A stretch of 64,000 nt of DNA from Acinetobacter sp. ASP199 (GTDB lineage: Bacteria; Pseudomonadota; Gammaproteobacteria; Pseudomonadales; Moraxellaceae). Below, one piece after another: positions 20,298-31,173 of the stretch. The stretch lies in the NCBI RefSeq assembly GCF_022700675.1, contig NZ_CP062182.1, positions 1,550,001 through 1,614,000 of the forward strand. The letters are read 5' to 3'. The notes beneath the pieces are model-generated. The model was not told the origin of the DNA. It ran no database searches and worked only from the letters and a program-made list of their open reading frames with translations. A program made the position numbers and the translations under genes. How positions within the stretch are numbered: position 1 is the first letter of the stretch; every line of letters starts with the position of its first letter.

Positions 20298-21998
20298 TTA
20301 AAATAAAAAATACCTTTGCGCCATTGGCAACACTTCCGCAGGCTCACAATTCAACAACTTACCATCAGCACGTACTTCATAAATCTCAGGATCAACCTCC
20401 ATCACAGGACAGTAAGTATTGTGCTTCATATCCTTTTTCTGAATATCTCGCGTACCCTTACATGGGCTAATGATTTTATTTAAACCGAGCTTTTCATGCA
20501 CGCCTGCTTCAATCGCCACCTGTGACAAAAAAGTAATACAGGTGTTATGCACACCACGGGCATTCGCGCCAAACATCGGACGATAATGCACAGGCTGAGG
20601 TGTTGGAATGGACGCATTAATATCACCCATTGGCGCTGCTGCAATCATCCCGCCTTTAATAATCATCGATGGTTTCACACCAAAGAAAGCGGGCTTCCAT
20701 AAAATCAGATCCGCCAATTTACCTTCTTCAACAGAACCAATCTCATGACTTAAACCATGCGTAATCGCAGGGTTAATCGTATATTTAGAAATATAACGTT
20801 TCACGCGGTTATTATCGCGTGCAGGCGTATCACCTTCTAATGGCCCACGTTGCACTTTCATTTTATGTGCCGTTTGCCAAGTACGAATTACCACTTCTCC
20901 GACGCGTCCCATGGCTTGGGAATCTGAAGACATCATCGCGATTGCACCCAAGTCCTGCAAAATATCTTCCGCAGCAATGGTTTCACGACGAATACGACTT
21001 TCTGCGAATGCCACATCTTCCGCAATGGCAGGATCTAAATGATGACAGACCATCAACATATCCAAATGCTCATCAATGGTGTTGATGGTATAAGGACGGG
21101 TTGGATTGGTTGAAGATGGCAATACATTTGGCTGACCAATGGCTTTTAAAATATCAGGCGCATGCCCACCACCCGCACCTTCAGTATGATAGGTATGAAT
21201 GGTTCGGTTTTTAAATGCACCCAAAGTATCTTCTAGAAAGCCACTTTCGTTAAGTGTGTCAGTATGAATCGCCACTTGTACATCAAACTGATCTGCCACG
21301 GTCAAACAATTATCAATCGCAACAGGCGTAGAACCCCAATCTTCATGCAATTTTAAACCCACCACACCCGAGCGAATCTGTTCAGCAATCGGTTCAGGTT
21401 GGCTTAAATTGCCTTTACCGAGTAAACCAATATTCATTGGTAGATCATCAATTGCTTGAAGCATGGTGGCAATATGCCACGGTCCTGGCGTCACAGTGGT
21501 TGCAGATGTCCCTGCTGCAGGACCTGTACCACCGCCAATCATGGTAGTTACACCTGACATCAGTGCAGTTTCAACTTGTTGCGGGCAAATCCAGTGAATA
21601 TGGGTATCCACACCACCTGCAGTCAGAATCTGCCCTTCGCCTGCAATCACTTCAGTTGCCGCACCAAGTGGAATGGTAATATTAGGTTGAATATCAGGAT
21701 TTCCAGCTTTACCAATTTTCCAAATACGACCGTTCTTTAGACCTACATCCGCTTTGACAATGCCCCACCAATCAACAATCAGCGCATTAGTAATGACGGT
21801 ATCAGCAACATCATCTGCTAAAAGCTGAGATTGCCCCATGCCATCACGAATCACCTTACCCCCACCAAATTTTACTTCTTCGCCATAGGTGGTGAGGTCT
21901 TGTTCAACTTCAATAAACAGTTCGGTATCGGCTAAACGAACACGATCACCTACAGTTGGACCAAACATTTCCGCATAAGCACGGCGTGACATTTTCAT
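20298..21998 (-). CDS. ureC: Urease alpha subunit
   Basis: Catalytic subunit of nickel urease (urea to ammonia and CO2), 566 residues. All metal and catalytic residues are present: H133 and H135 (DTHIHW), carbamylated K216 (GLKLHEDWG), H245, H271, flap C318-H319 (MVCHHL) and D359. Numbers are one below the Klebsiella enzyme. It is the last gene of the minus-strand urease run, 12 bases after ureB. Confidence 0.97.
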   Translation of the reverse strand: MKMSRRAYAEMFGPTVGDRVRLADTELFIEVEQDLTTYGEEVKFGGGKVIRDGMGQSQLLADDVADTVITNALIVDWWGIVKADVGLKNGRIWKIGKAGNPDIQPNITIPLGAATEVIAGEGQILTAGGVDTHIHWICPQQVETALMSGVTTMIGGGTGPAAGTSATTVTPGPWHIATMLQAIDDLPMNIGLLGKGNLSQPEPIAEQIRSGVVGLKLHEDWGSTPVAIDNCLTVADQFDVQVAIHTDTLNESGFLEDTLGAFKNRTIHTYHTEGAGGGHAPDILKAIGQPNVLPSSTNPTRPYTINTIDEHLDMLMVCHHLDPAIAEDVAFAESRIRRETIAAEDILQDLGAIAMMSSDSQAMGRVGEVVIRTWQTAHKMKVQRGPLEGDTPARDNNRVKRYISKYTINPAITHGLSHEIGSVEEGKLADLILWKPAFFGVKPSMIIKGGMIAAAPMGDINASIPTPQPVHYRPMFGANARGVHNTCITFLSQVAIEAGVHEKLGLNKIISPCKGTRDIQKKDMKHNTYCPVMEVDPEIYEVRADGKLLNCEPAEVLPMAQRYFLF

Positions 21999-22010
21999 TT
22001 AATCATTTCC

Positions 22011-22322
22011 TTATTCGTCCAACTTACCCATGACTCGACCTGCAAAGCCATAGACTTCGCGTTTTCCTGCCAATGCAACCAGTTCAATATCTCGACTTTG
22101 CCCCGGTTCAAAACGAACCGCTGTGCCTGCTGCAATATTTAAGCGATAGCCACGCGCTTGTTCACGGTCAAATTGCAAAGCATCATTCGCCTCGGCAAAA
22201 TGAAAATGCGACCCGACTTGAATCGGACGATCTCCAGCATTGTCAACGGTCATTTTTAAAGTCGCTCTGCCCACATTCATTTCAATATCTGTGTCTGCCG
22301 TAAAAATTTCACCCGGAATCAT
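22011..22322 (-). CDS. ureB: Urease beta subunit
   Basis: Structural subunit of 103 residues, starting [19 protein letters not shown] and containing the conserved [10 protein letters not shown] motif. It assembles with UreA and UreC. It begins nine bases after the ureA stop and precedes ureC directly, the normal ABC order of the structural genes. Confidence 0.96.
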   Translation of the reverse strand: MIPGEIFTADTDIEMNVGRATLKMTVDNAGDRPIQVGSHFHFAEANDALQFDREQARGYRLNIAAGTAVRFEPGQSRDIELVALAGKREVYGFAGRVMGKLDE

Positions 22323-22331
22323 AAGATGCTC

Positions 22332-22634
22332 CTAGACAATCGGTTGATGCACAGTAACGAGTTTTGAACCGTCAGGAAATGTGGCTTCGACTTGAACTTC
22401 GGCAATCATTTCAGGAATACCATCCATGACATCATCACGCGTCAATAAAGTCGTACCGTAGTGCATCAATTCACTCACGCTCATACCATCACGTGCGCCT
22501 TCTAAAAGTGCTGCTGAAATAAAGGCAATCGCTTCAGGGTAGTTCAGCTTTAAACCGCGTGCTTTGCGACGTTCTGCCACCAATCCTGCGGTGAAAATCA
22601 GCATTTTGTCTTTTTCAGTCGGATTCAGTTCCAT
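22332..22634 (-). CDS. ureA: Urease gamma subunit
   Basis: Structural subunit of 100 residues starting [23 protein letters not shown], with the conserved tail VTVHQPIV. It begins the structural block ureABC. A 125-base gap separates it from ureD, most of which is filled by a palindromic repeat. Confidence 0.96.
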   Translation of the reverse strand: MELNPTEKDKMLIFTAGLVAERRKARGLKLNYPEAIAFISAALLEGARDGMSVSELMHYGTTLLTRDDVMDGIPEMIAEVQVEATFPDGSKLVTVHQPIV

Positions 22635-22689
22635 GTCTATGTCCTAATTCTTCGATATTTTGAATGCAAAATGTGTGCAAGATATTTCT

Positions 22690-22761
22690 AATCTCCCTAA
22701 ATCCCTCTTTTATAAAGAGGGACTTTCTCCTCCCTTTATAAAAGGGAGGTCGGGAGGGATT
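22690..22761. repeat. Paired palindromic intergenic repeat between ureD and ureA (A then B on the minus strand)
   Basis: Read on the minus strand: AATCCCTCCCGACCTCCC.. hairpin, then AAGTCCCTC..GAGGGATTTAGGGAGATT hairpin. Both halves match the 16449-16545 element but in the other order and without its spacer. The element begins within the ureD stop codon (22762-22760). Confidence 0.8.
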
Positions 22762-23641
22762 ACGTCCGCCAAATCCTCGGAAATTCTTCATCCAAGCCAT
22801 ACCAATAACGACGCAAGCGCGCACGAATGGCCGCAAAAGCATCATGGCACTCACGGACGTCATCACCTAAGTAGCGTGCTGTGATCACATCATCCAAACG
22901 GGTCAATGTGACATTCACATCCATCCGCATCATCAGTTCACGGATCAGTTCGATATGCTCATCAAGATAAAAACTTGCGCGATATTGCTCAGGCGGTACA
23001 GCCCATAAACTGCCCATGACCGCACGCCCATGCATACCCAAACTTGAGCTTAACCAACGGTCTTTACCTACAAATTTCAGGCGATCTGCAACCAGTAATT
23101 TATTGCCCCGATACAACAAGAATCGACTTTGATATGCGCCATCTTGGAATTTTTCAGAACGTGCTTGGCGACCAATCACCAACATATCCCAACCAATAAA
23201 GCTCGCTGTAGTATCAAGATGAATCGTGGTATTGGAATGGGCATTTGCACCATCAAACAGCATAGTTTCTTGAGGTAGCCACTCAAAAATACCCTGTGCG
23301 TCCACGCGAATGTCAATATGCTGATAGGCCTGTTTTAAATTGGTTTTGTACCATTTTCCTGCACCGGGTGTGGTCACCAAACCATGCGCACCTGCCCCCA
23401 CATGCATATCGAAACTCAGGTGATCACCACCGGCAATGCCCGCAGGTGGATGCACAATAATGGCGTGACACACCCCTGTTTTTTCAGGCCACAGCATTTT
23501 CTGCACGCGGACAGGCCCTTCATGCTTACGATGCTGTAAAACCGTACGTCCTTGGACTAGATCGGCTTCGAAACCAAGCTGTAGTCTGGCAAACCAAAAC
23601 TTCGTGTTTAATTCAGGCGCTTGTTCAACATAACTATTCAT
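22760..23641 (-). CDS. ureD: Urease accessory protein UreD
   Basis: Chaperone of 293 residues that binds apo-urease and guides nickel insertion together with UreF and UreG. Family motifs visible include [10 protein letters not shown] near residues 64-73 and [10 protein letters not shown] near 90. It follows ureG by 26 bases. The stop codon runs into a palindromic repeat. In the common order ureD is the first gene; here it is fourth. Confidence 0.95.
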   Translation of the reverse strand: MNSYVEQAPELNTKFWFARLQLGFEADLVQGRTVLQHRKHEGPVRVQKMLWPEKTGVCHAIIVHPPAGIAGGDHLSFDMHVGAGAHGLVTTPGAGKWYKTNLKQAYQHIDIRVDAQGIFEWLPQETMLFDGANAHSNTTIHLDTTASFIGWDMLVIGRQARSEKFQDGAYQSRFLLYRGNKLLVADRLKFVGKDRWLSSSLGMHGRAVMGSLWAVPPEQYRASFYLDEHIELIRELMMRMDVNVTLTRLDDVITARYLGDDVRECHDAFAAIRARLRRYWYGLDEEFPRIWRT

Positions 23642-23667
23642 GTGAAATCGGTCATTCCAAAATTGGA

Positions 23668-24282
23668 TTAAGACTTAAACAGACCTTGTTTTTCGATAAA
23701 CTCGATAATTTGCTCAAGACCATCTTTTGTTTTCATATTTGAAAATAGGAATGGCTTCTCGCCACGCATACGCTTTGCATCTTGATCCATCACATCTAGG
23801 TTTGCGCCAACCATTGCAGCCAAGTCGGTTTTATTAATGATGAGCAAGTCAGATTTGGTAATACCTGGCCCACCTTTACGTGGAATTTTTTCACCACCTG
23901 CCACATCAATCACATATAAAGTGAGATCAGATAATTCAGGACTAAAGGTTGCTGCCAAGTTATCACCACCACTTTCAATAATAATCAGCTCTAAGCCATC
24001 GAACTTTTCGCATAAATCATCAATGGCCGCCAAGTTAATTGAAGCATCCTCACGAATGGCAGTATGTGGGCAACCACCTGTTTCTACACCTACAATGCGA
24101 TCCGGTGACATCGCTTCATTGCGAGTTAAAAAGTTAGAATCTTCCTTGGTGTAAATGTCGTTGGTCACGACTGCCATGTTGTAACGATGACGCAGTGCCT
24201 GACATAAATTAAGTGTTAACGCTGTTTTCCCTGAACCGACTGGACCACCAATTCCAACGCGTAATGGACTACGTTCTGACAT
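23668..24282 (-). CDS. ureG: Urease accessory GTPase UreG
   Basis: SIMIBI-class GTPase of 204 residues that powers nickel delivery. The P-loop GGPVGSGKT lies at residues 8-16, and the metal-binding CPH motif appears in [13 protein letters not shown]. It lies 18 bases after ureF. Confidence 0.97.
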   Translation of the reverse strand: MSERSPLRVGIGGPVGSGKTALTLNLCQALRHRYNMAVVTNDIYTKEDSNFLTRNEAMSPDRIVGVETGGCPHTAIREDASINLAAIDDLCEKFDGLELIIIESGGDNLAATFSPELSDLTLYVIDVAGGEKIPRKGGPGITKSDLLIINKTDLAAMVGANLDVMDQDAKRMRGEKPFLFSNMKTKDGLEQIIEFIEKQGLFKS

Positions 24283-24300
24283 GATTTTTTCCTTAAATTT

Positions 24301-24966
24301 TTATGATCTAAATAAACGAGAATATTGAGTTTCGTGATGCATGCTGAGCATGGCGTATTTGGGTAAGGCACTACTGAGTTCATCATCTTGTAGTTGCATG
24401 GCACGCTCGATCACGGCAGGAATCGCCGCGTGCAATTCCCATAAAATCCGTTGTCCACTCATTTGCCCGAGTGGCACAGTTTTCACTGCTGCCAAAACTT
24501 GATTTTCAAGCACCGCAAAAGCATAAGCCGTTAATACTTCTTCAACTTCAAGCTGTAATTCACCACAAAGCTTTGCATAAACAGGCACATAACCGAGTTG
24601 TTTTTTTACGATGACTGGCTTTTTCAGTACGTCTCGAATCCAGGCATTCAGTGAAAATGCCAATTGTTGCGACTCCGCCAATAGCTCTTTGCTTTCCCGA
24701 CTGGCACGATAAATTTCAGCCCAATACTGAAATTCAGCTTCGTCGTTATAGCTTTGCATTAAGCGTTTTAAAATCGGCAATTCAAAGCGTAGTAACAACA
24801 TCTCCAAGACTTCATGAAAATAAGCAATGCTACTGGCTTCATCATGAATCAAACCGGTTTCAATCGCGCTTTCTACTCCTTGTGAATAACAGTACGCACC
24901 AATCGGCAACGCCGTCGATGACAAAGTTAGCAAGCTTAAAAGCTGGGATGCTTTAATGTGCGACAT
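24301..24966 (-). CDS. ureF: Urease accessory protein UreF
   Basis: Helical accessory protein of 221 residues with the family signature [17 protein letters not shown] near residues 20-36. It regulates UreG in the UreDFG complex. Its start overlaps the end of ureE by 14 bases, indicating translational coupling. Confidence 0.95.
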   Translation of the reverse strand: MSHIKASQLLSLLTLSSTALPIGAYCYSQGVESAIETGLIHDEASSIAYFHEVLEMLLLRFELPILKRLMQSYNDEAEFQYWAEIYRASRESKELLAESQQLAFSLNAWIRDVLKKPVIVKKQLGYVPVYAKLCGELQLEVEEVLTAYAFAVLENQVLAAVKTVPLGQMSGQRILWELHAAIPAVIERAMQLQDDELSSALPKYAMLSMHHETQYSRLFRS

Positions 24967-25435
24967 GATGTAAAGCTTTAATTGGACTTAAACGATGGTC
25001 ATGCTGATGTTGCGCATATGCACCACTTTCCGGTTCAAACGGATGCTCAACTTGATTCACTTGTAAGCCTAAACCCTCAACCATTTCCGCCAAGACATGA
25101 TCTGGCTCAAAATACAGCGCATCTGGCGTCAGCATTAAAGGCACATGGCGGTTACCCAGGTGATAGGCTGCCTTTAAAAGATCAAATTCGTGATCTGCGG
25201 TGACCTGCATCAAGGTTTCTGGCTTGGCATTTACACGCAGCAATTCCCCATGATCTGTAGCGATGACTGAACCACTCCGTAAAATCCCGGTACGTGGCAG
25301 GTCTGCACCAATATCGGTGCCATTTTTTAGCGTAGCGCGGAAACGGCTTTTTTGACGCGTATCAAAGCTGAGTTCAATGCTTTCAATATCAGCAGCGTGG
25401 CTGGCATCTTCCAGACGTTGGGTAAAAATCTTCAT
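24953..25435 (-). CDS. ureE: Urease accessory protein UreE, nickel metallochaperone
   Basis: Nickel carrier of 160 residues that hands Ni to UreG. It begins [11 protein letters not shown] and has a histidine-containing tail ([20 protein letters not shown]). The frame is open back to 25480, but the ATG at 25435 matches the usual N-terminus, so I chose it. It is the first gene of the run; about 300 bp upstream hold the expected promoter, which I could not pin down. Confidence 0.92.
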   Translation of the reverse strand: MKIFTQRLEDASHAADIESIELSFDTRQKSRFRATLKNGTDIGADLPRTGILRSGSVIATDHGELLRVNAKPETLMQVTADHEFDLLKAAYHLGNRHVPLMLTPDALYFEPDHVLAEMVEGLGLQVNQVEHPFEPESGAYAQHQHDHRLSPIKALHHVAH

Positions 25436-25749
25436 CTTGGCCCTATATGCATCAATTTGATTCATCATGTTCCAAAGCAAAACAATCGATCAAAAAACAG
25501 AAAATATTGCATCAAAATAAAGCATTTATCGTGCCAAGATGGGGATTCAATTTTCTTACATAAAAATTGCGAATAATATTTCACCCATCTTCAACACAGG
25601 CTAAACTATGAGTGCGAATCACCTGTTGAGTAATTGGTTTTTTATTTGTTAAGTAGCTGAATTAATGAAATTATTTAATTAATTGGTTAAACAAGATTTT
25701 AAGTTAAATTACTCAAGCATGCAGCTTCCCTGCTTTTCACGGAGTGCAC
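25436..25749. other. AT-rich intergenic gap between divergent ureE and the metallopeptidase gene
   Basis: No plausible gene is visible. The gap should hold the promoters for the urease run (leftwards) and the metallopeptidase gene (rightwards). I could not assign -35/-10 boxes or a nitrogen-control site with confidence. Confidence 0.5.
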
Positions 25750-26856
25750 ATGAAATACTTCGAATGTCCCAAATGTGAGCATCAGATCTTTTTTTACTCC
25801 ACTGAATGCCATTACTGTAACAATCCGATCGGTTATATCGCCTCGGAAAAGGACATGTGCACTTTTGAAAAACGCGGTGAAGATGAATGGATTCCGCTAA
25901 AATCAGAATATCGTGCTACGCACTATAAGCCCTGCTATAACTATACCCATTATCAGGTATGCAACTGGATGATTCCGGGCGATTGCGATGAGGACTACTG
26001 CGAGTCCTGTCAACTGACCCATATTATTCCAAATCTGGACGATCCAGAGGTGATCAACTATTGGCGCCGTCTGGAACAGGCAAAACGGCGCTTTTTATAT
26101 CTGACCCAGCGCATGAACATGATGCCACGTCCGAAACATTCAGACGATGATGTGTTTGGCCTGCGTTTTCACTTTCTCTTACCGATGGATGGCAAACCGG
26201 TTCTGACCGGCCATTCAAACGGCCTGATTACCATGAATGCGATTGAAGCGGATGTCGTCTATCGGGAAACTACACGAATCAATATGGGGGAAAACTACCG
26301 CACTCTTTTGGGTCATTTCCGCCATGAAAGTGGGCATTTTTATCTGAATGTCATGCAACATTTACATCCAGAATTGATTGATGAGTTTCGTGAGTATTTT
26401 GGTGATGAACGCCAGGATTATGCTGCTGCCCTGCAGCGCCATTATGAAGAAGGTGCACCAGAAAATTGGCAAGAAAAATATATCAGCACCTATGCCACGG
26501 CGCATCCATGGGAAGACTGGGCGGAAACCTGGGCGCATTATCTGCATATCATGGAAACGCTAGAAACAGCTTTCTTTGCTGGCCTGCGTGTGGATGGCAA
26601 TGGTACAACCCTTGCGAGTATGTCCTTTAAAGAATGTCCGATTGGCGGCAAAGACTTTGAACACATCCTGGATAACTGGGTTACTTTGACCTTTAACCTG
26701 AATGCCCTGAATCGTAGTATGGGGCTGGAAGATGCTTATCCATTTAAGCTCACCGAGGTGGTAAAAGACAAACTGCGCTTCATTCATCGTCATGTTCTGG
26801 AAAAAGCATTTAAAGAAGATAAGTTACAATTCCTGCAATCAATATCTTCTTTATAA
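25750..26856 (+). CDS. Putative zinc-binding metallopeptidase with N-terminal zinc ribbon
   Basis: A 368-residue soluble protein. The N-terminus has a CxxC...CxxC zinc ribbon (C6, C9, C20, C23). A zinc peptidase signature HESGH is at residues 192-196, in FRHESGHFYLNVM. This matches the family once called DUF2248 / putative zinc-binding peptidase; its substrate is unknown. The ATG at 25750 follows GGAG by six bases; a GTG at 25744 lies inside that spacing. The gene stands alone. Confidence 0.8.
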   Translation: MKYFECPKCEHQIFFYSTECHYCNNPIGYIASEKDMCTFEKRGEDEWIPLKSEYRATHYKPCYNYTHYQVCNWMIPGDCDEDYCESCQLTHIIPNLDDPEVINYWRRLEQAKRRFLYLTQRMNMMPRPKHSDDDVFGLRFHFLLPMDGKPVLTGHSNGLITMNAIEADVVYRETTRINMGENYRTLLGHFRHESGHFYLNVMQHLHPELIDEFREYFGDERQDYAAALQRHYEEGAPENWQEKYISTYATAHPWEDWAETWAHYLHIMETLETAFFAGLRVDGNGTTLASMSFKECPIGGKDFEHILDNWVTLTFNLNALNRSMGLEDAYPFKLTEVVKDKLRFIHRHVLEKAFKEDKLQFLQSISSL

Positions 26857-27003
26857 AAGAAGACCATTTTAAAAAGTCAATCAACAGCGAGCTCTCTAAA
26901 ATTTTCAGGACTTTAGCAAATAAAGGTTCAGTTTTTAAACAATTTCATCACGATGCACGACCATAGTTTGATAGTTATTTAATCTGAAAATAATTAGGCT
27001 GTT

Positions 27004-27639
27004 ATGGTTCTTTTTCGACACGTTAGTAAAGATAAGATGAGCAGTGTAAGACAACAGAACTTTCTTCTGCGTAAAGAAAAAATTCTTAGCATGGCTGAAA
27101 GCCTGCTTCTGGATAATATCGAAGACATTACGCTGAATGAACTTGCCAGTGAAATGGATATTGCCAAGGGGACCATTTACAAGCATTTTAAAAGCAAAAA
27201 CCAGCTGTATCTGGAACTGATTATTTTAAATGAAAAGCGTCTTCTAGAGATTTCCAAACGTTTTAATACGGATTTCCGGACTTATGTATCGGAATACATG
27301 CTTTATCATTTGCACAATGCTAACCGAACCATTCTGTTGCATATGATTGAAGAGCGCCTGACCAATACAGAAAAAGGCCTGAAAGAGCTGTTTCAGGAAC
27401 TGTATCAGGTTCGTGAAGAACGCATTCTGAGTATTCGTGACATTACGCGTGAATATTTAGATGCAAATAACAGTAGTATGTCTATCCGCGATTATCTGTC
27501 TTTTATCTGGACAGTCACCTACGGTGCATCCCTGTTGCTGAATTCAACCAGCTATCAAAAAGCCATTGGTTCTCGTGAACGCTTGATTGAACTGTATGTT
27601 AATCAAGCCCTGATGATTGCACCCAATACCCCTGCATAA
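27004..27639 (+). CDS. TetR-family transcriptional regulator
   Basis: Repressor of 211 residues with an N-terminal TetR HTH (ITLNELASEMDIAKGTIYKHFKSK region, about residues 42-65) and a helical ligand domain. The start may instead be the ATG at 27037 (MSSVRQQNF), as both ribosome sites are weak. It is followed by a terminator and converges with copZ. No target gene is obvious; the nearest same-strand gene is the metallopeptidase upstream. Confidence 0.85.
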   Translation: MVLFRHVSKDKMSSVRQQNFLLRKEKILSMAESLLLDNIEDITLNELASEMDIAKGTIYKHFKSKNQLYLELIILNEKRLLEISKRFNTDFRTYVSEYMLYHLHNANRTILLHMIEERLTNTEKGLKELFQELYQVREERILSIRDITREYLDANNSSMSIRDYLSFIWTVTYGASLLLNSTSYQKAIGSRERLIELYVNQALMIAPNTPA

Positions 27640-27641
27640 AA

Positions 27642-27665
27642 AAGCCTGACACACAGGTCAGGCTT
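27642..27665. terminator. Convergent hairpin terminator
   Basis: Stem AAGCCTGAC / GTCAGGCTT between the tetR-type gene and copZ. An A-rich left flank supplies a U tract for the minus strand; the plus-strand T tract is short. Confidence 0.65.
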
Positions 27666-27678
27666 GCAGTTGTAATCG

Positions 27679-27876
27679 CTATTTAACTGCTACCGGTGGA
27701 AAACCGTCTTCAGTCAGTGCTGCAATGATTTCATCCTGATGTACGCCAGTTTCTATTTCAACCAGCTTTTTTTCTACGTCAATTTCAACACGTGCATGTT
27801 CATCCAGATCCTTGATGGTTGCAGTGACACTACGTGCACAACCGCCACAGGTCATATTTTCAATACGAAATTTCAT
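27679..27876 (-). CDS. copZ: Copper chaperone, heavy-metal-associated domain (CopZ-like)
   Basis: A 65-residue HMA-domain protein with the metal site MTCGGCARSV. It likely carries Cu(I) to CopA. The ATG at 27876 has AGGAG eight bases upstream; the longer open frame back to 27960 overlaps cueR and lacks family sequence. It follows cueR on the same strand with a 40-base gap. Confidence 0.88.
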   Translation of the reverse strand: MKFRIENMTCGGCARSVTATIKDLDEHARVEIDVEKKLVEIETGVHQDEIIAALTEDGFPPVAVK

Positions 27877-27916
27877 GCGCTGATCTCCTAAGAAATGATT
27901 TATTTTAACTTGAAGT

Positions 27917-28336
27917 TTAGTGATGGCTGGAGAATGGATTTGTATCCAGACCCTGCTCAATATCTTTTAAAATTGCACAATCCGCACGCTCATCACCGGC
28001 ACAACGCGCCACAGATTGTTTGAGAATTTCAACCATGGCCTGCATATCCCGGATTTTTTGTTCCAGTGTGGCGATATGTTTTTGTGCCAGCTGTTTGACT
28101 TCGCTGCTCTGCCGCACTTCATTGCGCCATAACCCAAGCAACTCTTTCATCTGATCCGAAGAAAATCCCAGCGCACGTGCATGCTGGATAAAACCGAGCA
28201 TACGAATATCGGCATCATTATAGTCACGATAGCCACTTTCACTACGTTTCGGTGCAGGTAACATACCAATTTCTTCATAATAGCGAATCATTTTGGCCGA
28301 GATGCCGGAGCGTTTAGCGGCTTGTCCAATATTCAT
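27917..28336 (-). CDS. cueR: Cu(I)-responsive MerR-family regulator
   Basis: Copper efflux activator of 139 residues. An N-terminal MerR HTH (MNIGQAAKRSGISAKMIRYYEE) is followed by a dimer helix and the metal-binding loop with C112 and C120 (CAGDERADC), the same positions as the Cu(I) ligands of E. coli CueR. It lies 10 bases after copA, so it is in the operon it is expected to control through the promoter at 31069-31099. Confidence 0.93.
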   Translation of the reverse strand: MNIGQAAKRSGISAKMIRYYEEIGMLPAPKRSESGYRDYNDADIRMLGFIQHARALGFSSDQMKELLGLWRNEVRQSSEVKQLAQKHIATLEQKIRDMQAMVEILKQSVARCAGDERADCAILKDIEQGLDTNPFSSHH

Positions 28337-28346
28337 TGATCTACTC

Positions 28347-31025
28347 CTATGCGGATCGCGGCTGATACAGCTTTAAACGTAAGGCATTGCTGACGACAAA
28401 TACAGATGATAAAGCCATTGCACCCGCGGCAAACATTGGCGAAAGCAAAATGCCAAAGAATGGATACAGGATACCCGCGGCTATTGGGATCAACGCAATA
28501 TTATAGACAAAGGCCCAGAACAGGTTCTGTCGAATATTTTTAATGGTAGCCTGACTGATGCCAATCCCGGTTGCAACATGCTGCATATTGCCGGACATGA
28601 GCACTACATCTGCAGCTTCAATCGCTACATCAGTCCCAGTACCAATCGCCATGCCAACATCAGCCTGTGCCAATGCAGGTGCGTCATTAATGCCATCCCC
28701 AACAAAAGTGACAATGCCATGCTGTTTTTGCAGCATTTTTACGGCATCGACTTTTTCATGAGGTAAGACTTCGGCAATCACGTGGTCAATCTTGAGTTGT
28801 TGTGCCACCGCATTCGCCGTATGCGGATTATCGCCAGTAATCATCGCGACTTTTAGCCCCTGACGATGCAGTTCTTCAATGGCTTTAAAAGTTGTATCTT
28901 TAATCGGATCAGCTACAGCAATAATCGCTGCCAGTTGACCATTGATTGCTGCATATAAGGGTGTCTTGCCTTCCTGTCCTAATCTAGAGGCTGTTTCAGA
29001 AAAGTTTTCGGTATTTAAACCCAGCTGTTGCATCAATCGTTCAGCCCCAATCTGGATATCTTGATGATCCACGTGTGCTTTAATGCCAGCACCCGTAATC
29101 GAGTCAAATTCACTTACTTCGATTAATTCAATCTGCTGCTCTTTTGCAGCCTGCACAATTGCATAAGCAATTGGATGTTCAGACTTCGCTTCTACCGAGG
29201 CGATCAGTTGCAAAACCTGTCGTTCATTAAAACCTTCTAGCACCTGAAAATCGGTCATGACCGGCTTTCCTTCTGTCAGGGTTCCGGTTTTATCGACTGC
29301 TACCACTTTAGTTTGCTGCAATAACTGTAGAGCTTCGCCTTTACGGAACAGCACTCCCATTTCTGCCGCACGACCAGTACCGACCATAATCGAGGTCGGT
29401 GTTGCCAGTCCCATGGCGCAAGGACAGGCAATAATCAGAACTGCCACGGCGTTAACCAGTGCATAAGTCAATTGTGGCTCAGGAGCAAGCAGAAACCAGA
29501 CAACAAAGGTCAGTAAGGCTAGGCCCATGACCGCAGGCACAAACCATAAAGTGACTTTATCTACAGCTGCCTGAATCGGCAGTTTGGCACCTTGCGCCTG
29601 TTCGACCATTTTAATGATCTGCGCCAGAACTGAATCTTCACCCACGGCGGTGGCACGGATTTGCAAGGTTCCATTCTGGTTAATGGTTCCACCCACTACA
29701 CGATCATCAATATTTTTAGCAACAGGCACCGGTTCACCAGTCACCATCGCCTCATCGACATAGCTATGACCGGAGGTCACTACACCATCTACTGCGACTT
29801 TTTCACCTGGGCGAATTTCAATGATCATGCCCTGCTGGACTTCAGAAATGGGCAGGTCCAGCCATTGTCCACCCTGCAAGACACGCGCAGTTTTAGGCTG
29901 TAGGCCAATCAGGTATTGAATCGCCTGTGAAGTTTTACCTTTGGCACGTGCTTCCAGATAACGACCTAACAGAATCAAGGCAATAATCACGGCTGCTGCT
30001 TCAAAATAGACATGCACGGTGGCTTGTGGCAGCAAAAATGGGAAGAATGTTGCGACAATGGAGAACAGATATGCTGCCGCTGTACCCACCGTTACCAGCG
30101 AGTTCATATCAGGTGCCAGTCGCAGCAAAGCGGGAATCCCATGCTGGTAGAAACGCCGCCCCGGAAATAGCAATACCAAAGTCGTCAGTACAAACTGGAT
30201 ATACCAGCTGTTCTGCGTACCGATATTATGCGCAATAAAATGATGGAAGGATGGAATCAGATGTGATCCCATTTCCAGAATAAATACCGGCAATGCCAGC
30301 GCTAAGGCAATGCAAAGATCACGATACAACGAAGCTGTTTCTTCAGCTTTTTTTTGCTGGAAATTCTGCTGCTCGGCAAAATTCACTTTTGCAGTTTTGA
30401 GTTGTGCCTCGTAACCGGCTTTTTTAACCGCTTGGATCAAATCAGCAGCAATCAGGTTTGAACCAGAAACCTGTGCCATTTCAGTGGCCAGATTGACACT
30501 GGCCACAGTGACGCCTTCAACTTTATTTAGCGCCTTTTCCACCCGTGCCACGCAGGATGCACAAGTCATCCCGCCAATATTCAGTTCAAGTTTGTCTGCT
30601 TTGACATCAAAACCGGCTTTTTGAATGGCTTTGACCAATACCTGCTGCTGTAAAGAACTGACTGCAGTGATATAAGCCTTTTCAGTAGACAGATTGACAT
30701 TGGCTTCCAGCACTTCAGGAATTTTCTTGAGGGCTTTTTCAATTCGGGCGGCACAAGAGGCACAGCTCATGCCTTCGATATCCAATTCAAATTTCTGTTG
30801 TGCAACATTAAAGCCAGTACGCTCTACTTTCTGGATAATCTCGGCATAGGGAATCACGCGATCGGCACTAATCGATGCCTTTTCCGTAGATAGATTGACC
30901 TGAGCCGAAATTACGCCTTCGATTTTCTTTAAAGCCTTTTCTACCCGTGCCACGCAAGAAGCACAGGTCATACCTTCAATCTGCACAGTCGTTTGGTACA
31001 GCTGAGTATTTGACAGTTCCTGCAT
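28347..31025 (-). CDS. copA: Cu(I)-exporting P1B-type ATPase with three metal-binding domains
   Basis: Inner-membrane copper pump of 892 residues. Three N-terminal HMA domains carry CxxC sites at C21/C24, C88/C91 and C155/C158. Eight membrane helices include the CPC transport motif ([13 protein letters not shown]), and the phosphorylation loop has DKTGT, followed by the GDGIND hinge. Two HMA domains are more common; three is less usual. It is the first gene of copA-cueR-copZ. Confidence 0.95.
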   Translation of the reverse strand: MQELSNTQLYQTTVQIEGMTCASCVARVEKALKKIEGVISAQVNLSTEKASISADRVIPYAEIIQKVERTGFNVAQQKFELDIEGMSCASCAARIEKALKKIPEVLEANVNLSTEKAYITAVSSLQQQVLVKAIQKAGFDVKADKLELNIGGMTCASCVARVEKALNKVEGVTVASVNLATEMAQVSGSNLIAADLIQAVKKAGYEAQLKTAKVNFAEQQNFQQKKAEETASLYRDLCIALALALPVFILEMGSHLIPSFHHFIAHNIGTQNSWYIQFVLTTLVLLFPGRRFYQHGIPALLRLAPDMNSLVTVGTAAAYLFSIVATFFPFLLPQATVHVYFEAAAVIIALILLGRYLEARAKGKTSQAIQYLIGLQPKTARVLQGGQWLDLPISEVQQGMIIEIRPGEKVAVDGVVTSGHSYVDEAMVTGEPVPVAKNIDDRVVGGTINQNGTLQIRATAVGEDSVLAQIIKMVEQAQGAKLPIQAAVDKVTLWFVPAVMGLALLTFVVWFLLAPEPQLTYALVNAVAVLIIACPCAMGLATPTSIMVGTGRAAEMGVLFRKGEALQLLQQTKVVAVDKTGTLTEGKPVMTDFQVLEGFNERQVLQLIASVEAKSEHPIAYAIVQAAKEQQIELIEVSEFDSITGAGIKAHVDHQDIQIGAERLMQQLGLNTENFSETASRLGQEGKTPLYAAINGQLAAIIAVADPIKDTTFKAIEELHRQGLKVAMITGDNPHTANAVAQQLKIDHVIAEVLPHEKVDAVKMLQKQHGIVTFVGDGINDAPALAQADVGMAIGTGTDVAIEAADVVLMSGNMQHVATGIGISQATIKNIRQNLFWAFVYNIALIPIAAGILYPFFGILLSPMFAAGAMALSSVFVVSNALRLKLYQPRSA

Positions 31026-31068
31026 GGCACATATCCTTCATTTTATTGATGGTTTGAATCTAGCTTAT

Positions 31069-31099
31069 AGCTTAAACCTTCCCATGGTTGGAAGGTCAA
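31069..31099 (-). promoter_or_regulatory. CueR-controlled copA promoter with 19-bp spacer
   Basis: On the minus strand a -35 TTGACC (31099-31094) and a -10 TAAGCT (31074-31069) are separated by 19 bp, the hallmark of MerR-family promoters. The spacer region holds the dyad ACCTTCC-N7-GGAAGGT (31096-31076), which matches the E. coli CueR box. It lies about 45 bp before the copA ATG. Confidence 0.92.
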
Positions 31100-31117
31100 G
31101 TCTTTATGTGAAAATAA

Positions 31118-31146
31118 AAAAGCCCGGATCATAAACCCGAGCTTTT
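31118..31146. terminator. Terminator after cysK
   Basis: Imperfect stem AAAAGCCCGG / CCCGAGCTTTT with A and T tracts, between the stop of cysK and the copA promoter. Read on the minus strand it ends the cysK transcript. Confidence 0.7.
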
Positions 31147-31173
31147 AATGTATTGTCAAATACTTGCTGAAAA

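Noticed and set aside
20819..21085. Plus-strand open frame inside ureC
   Set aside because: Shadow of the urease alpha subunit gene; the minus-strand frame carries all active-site residues.
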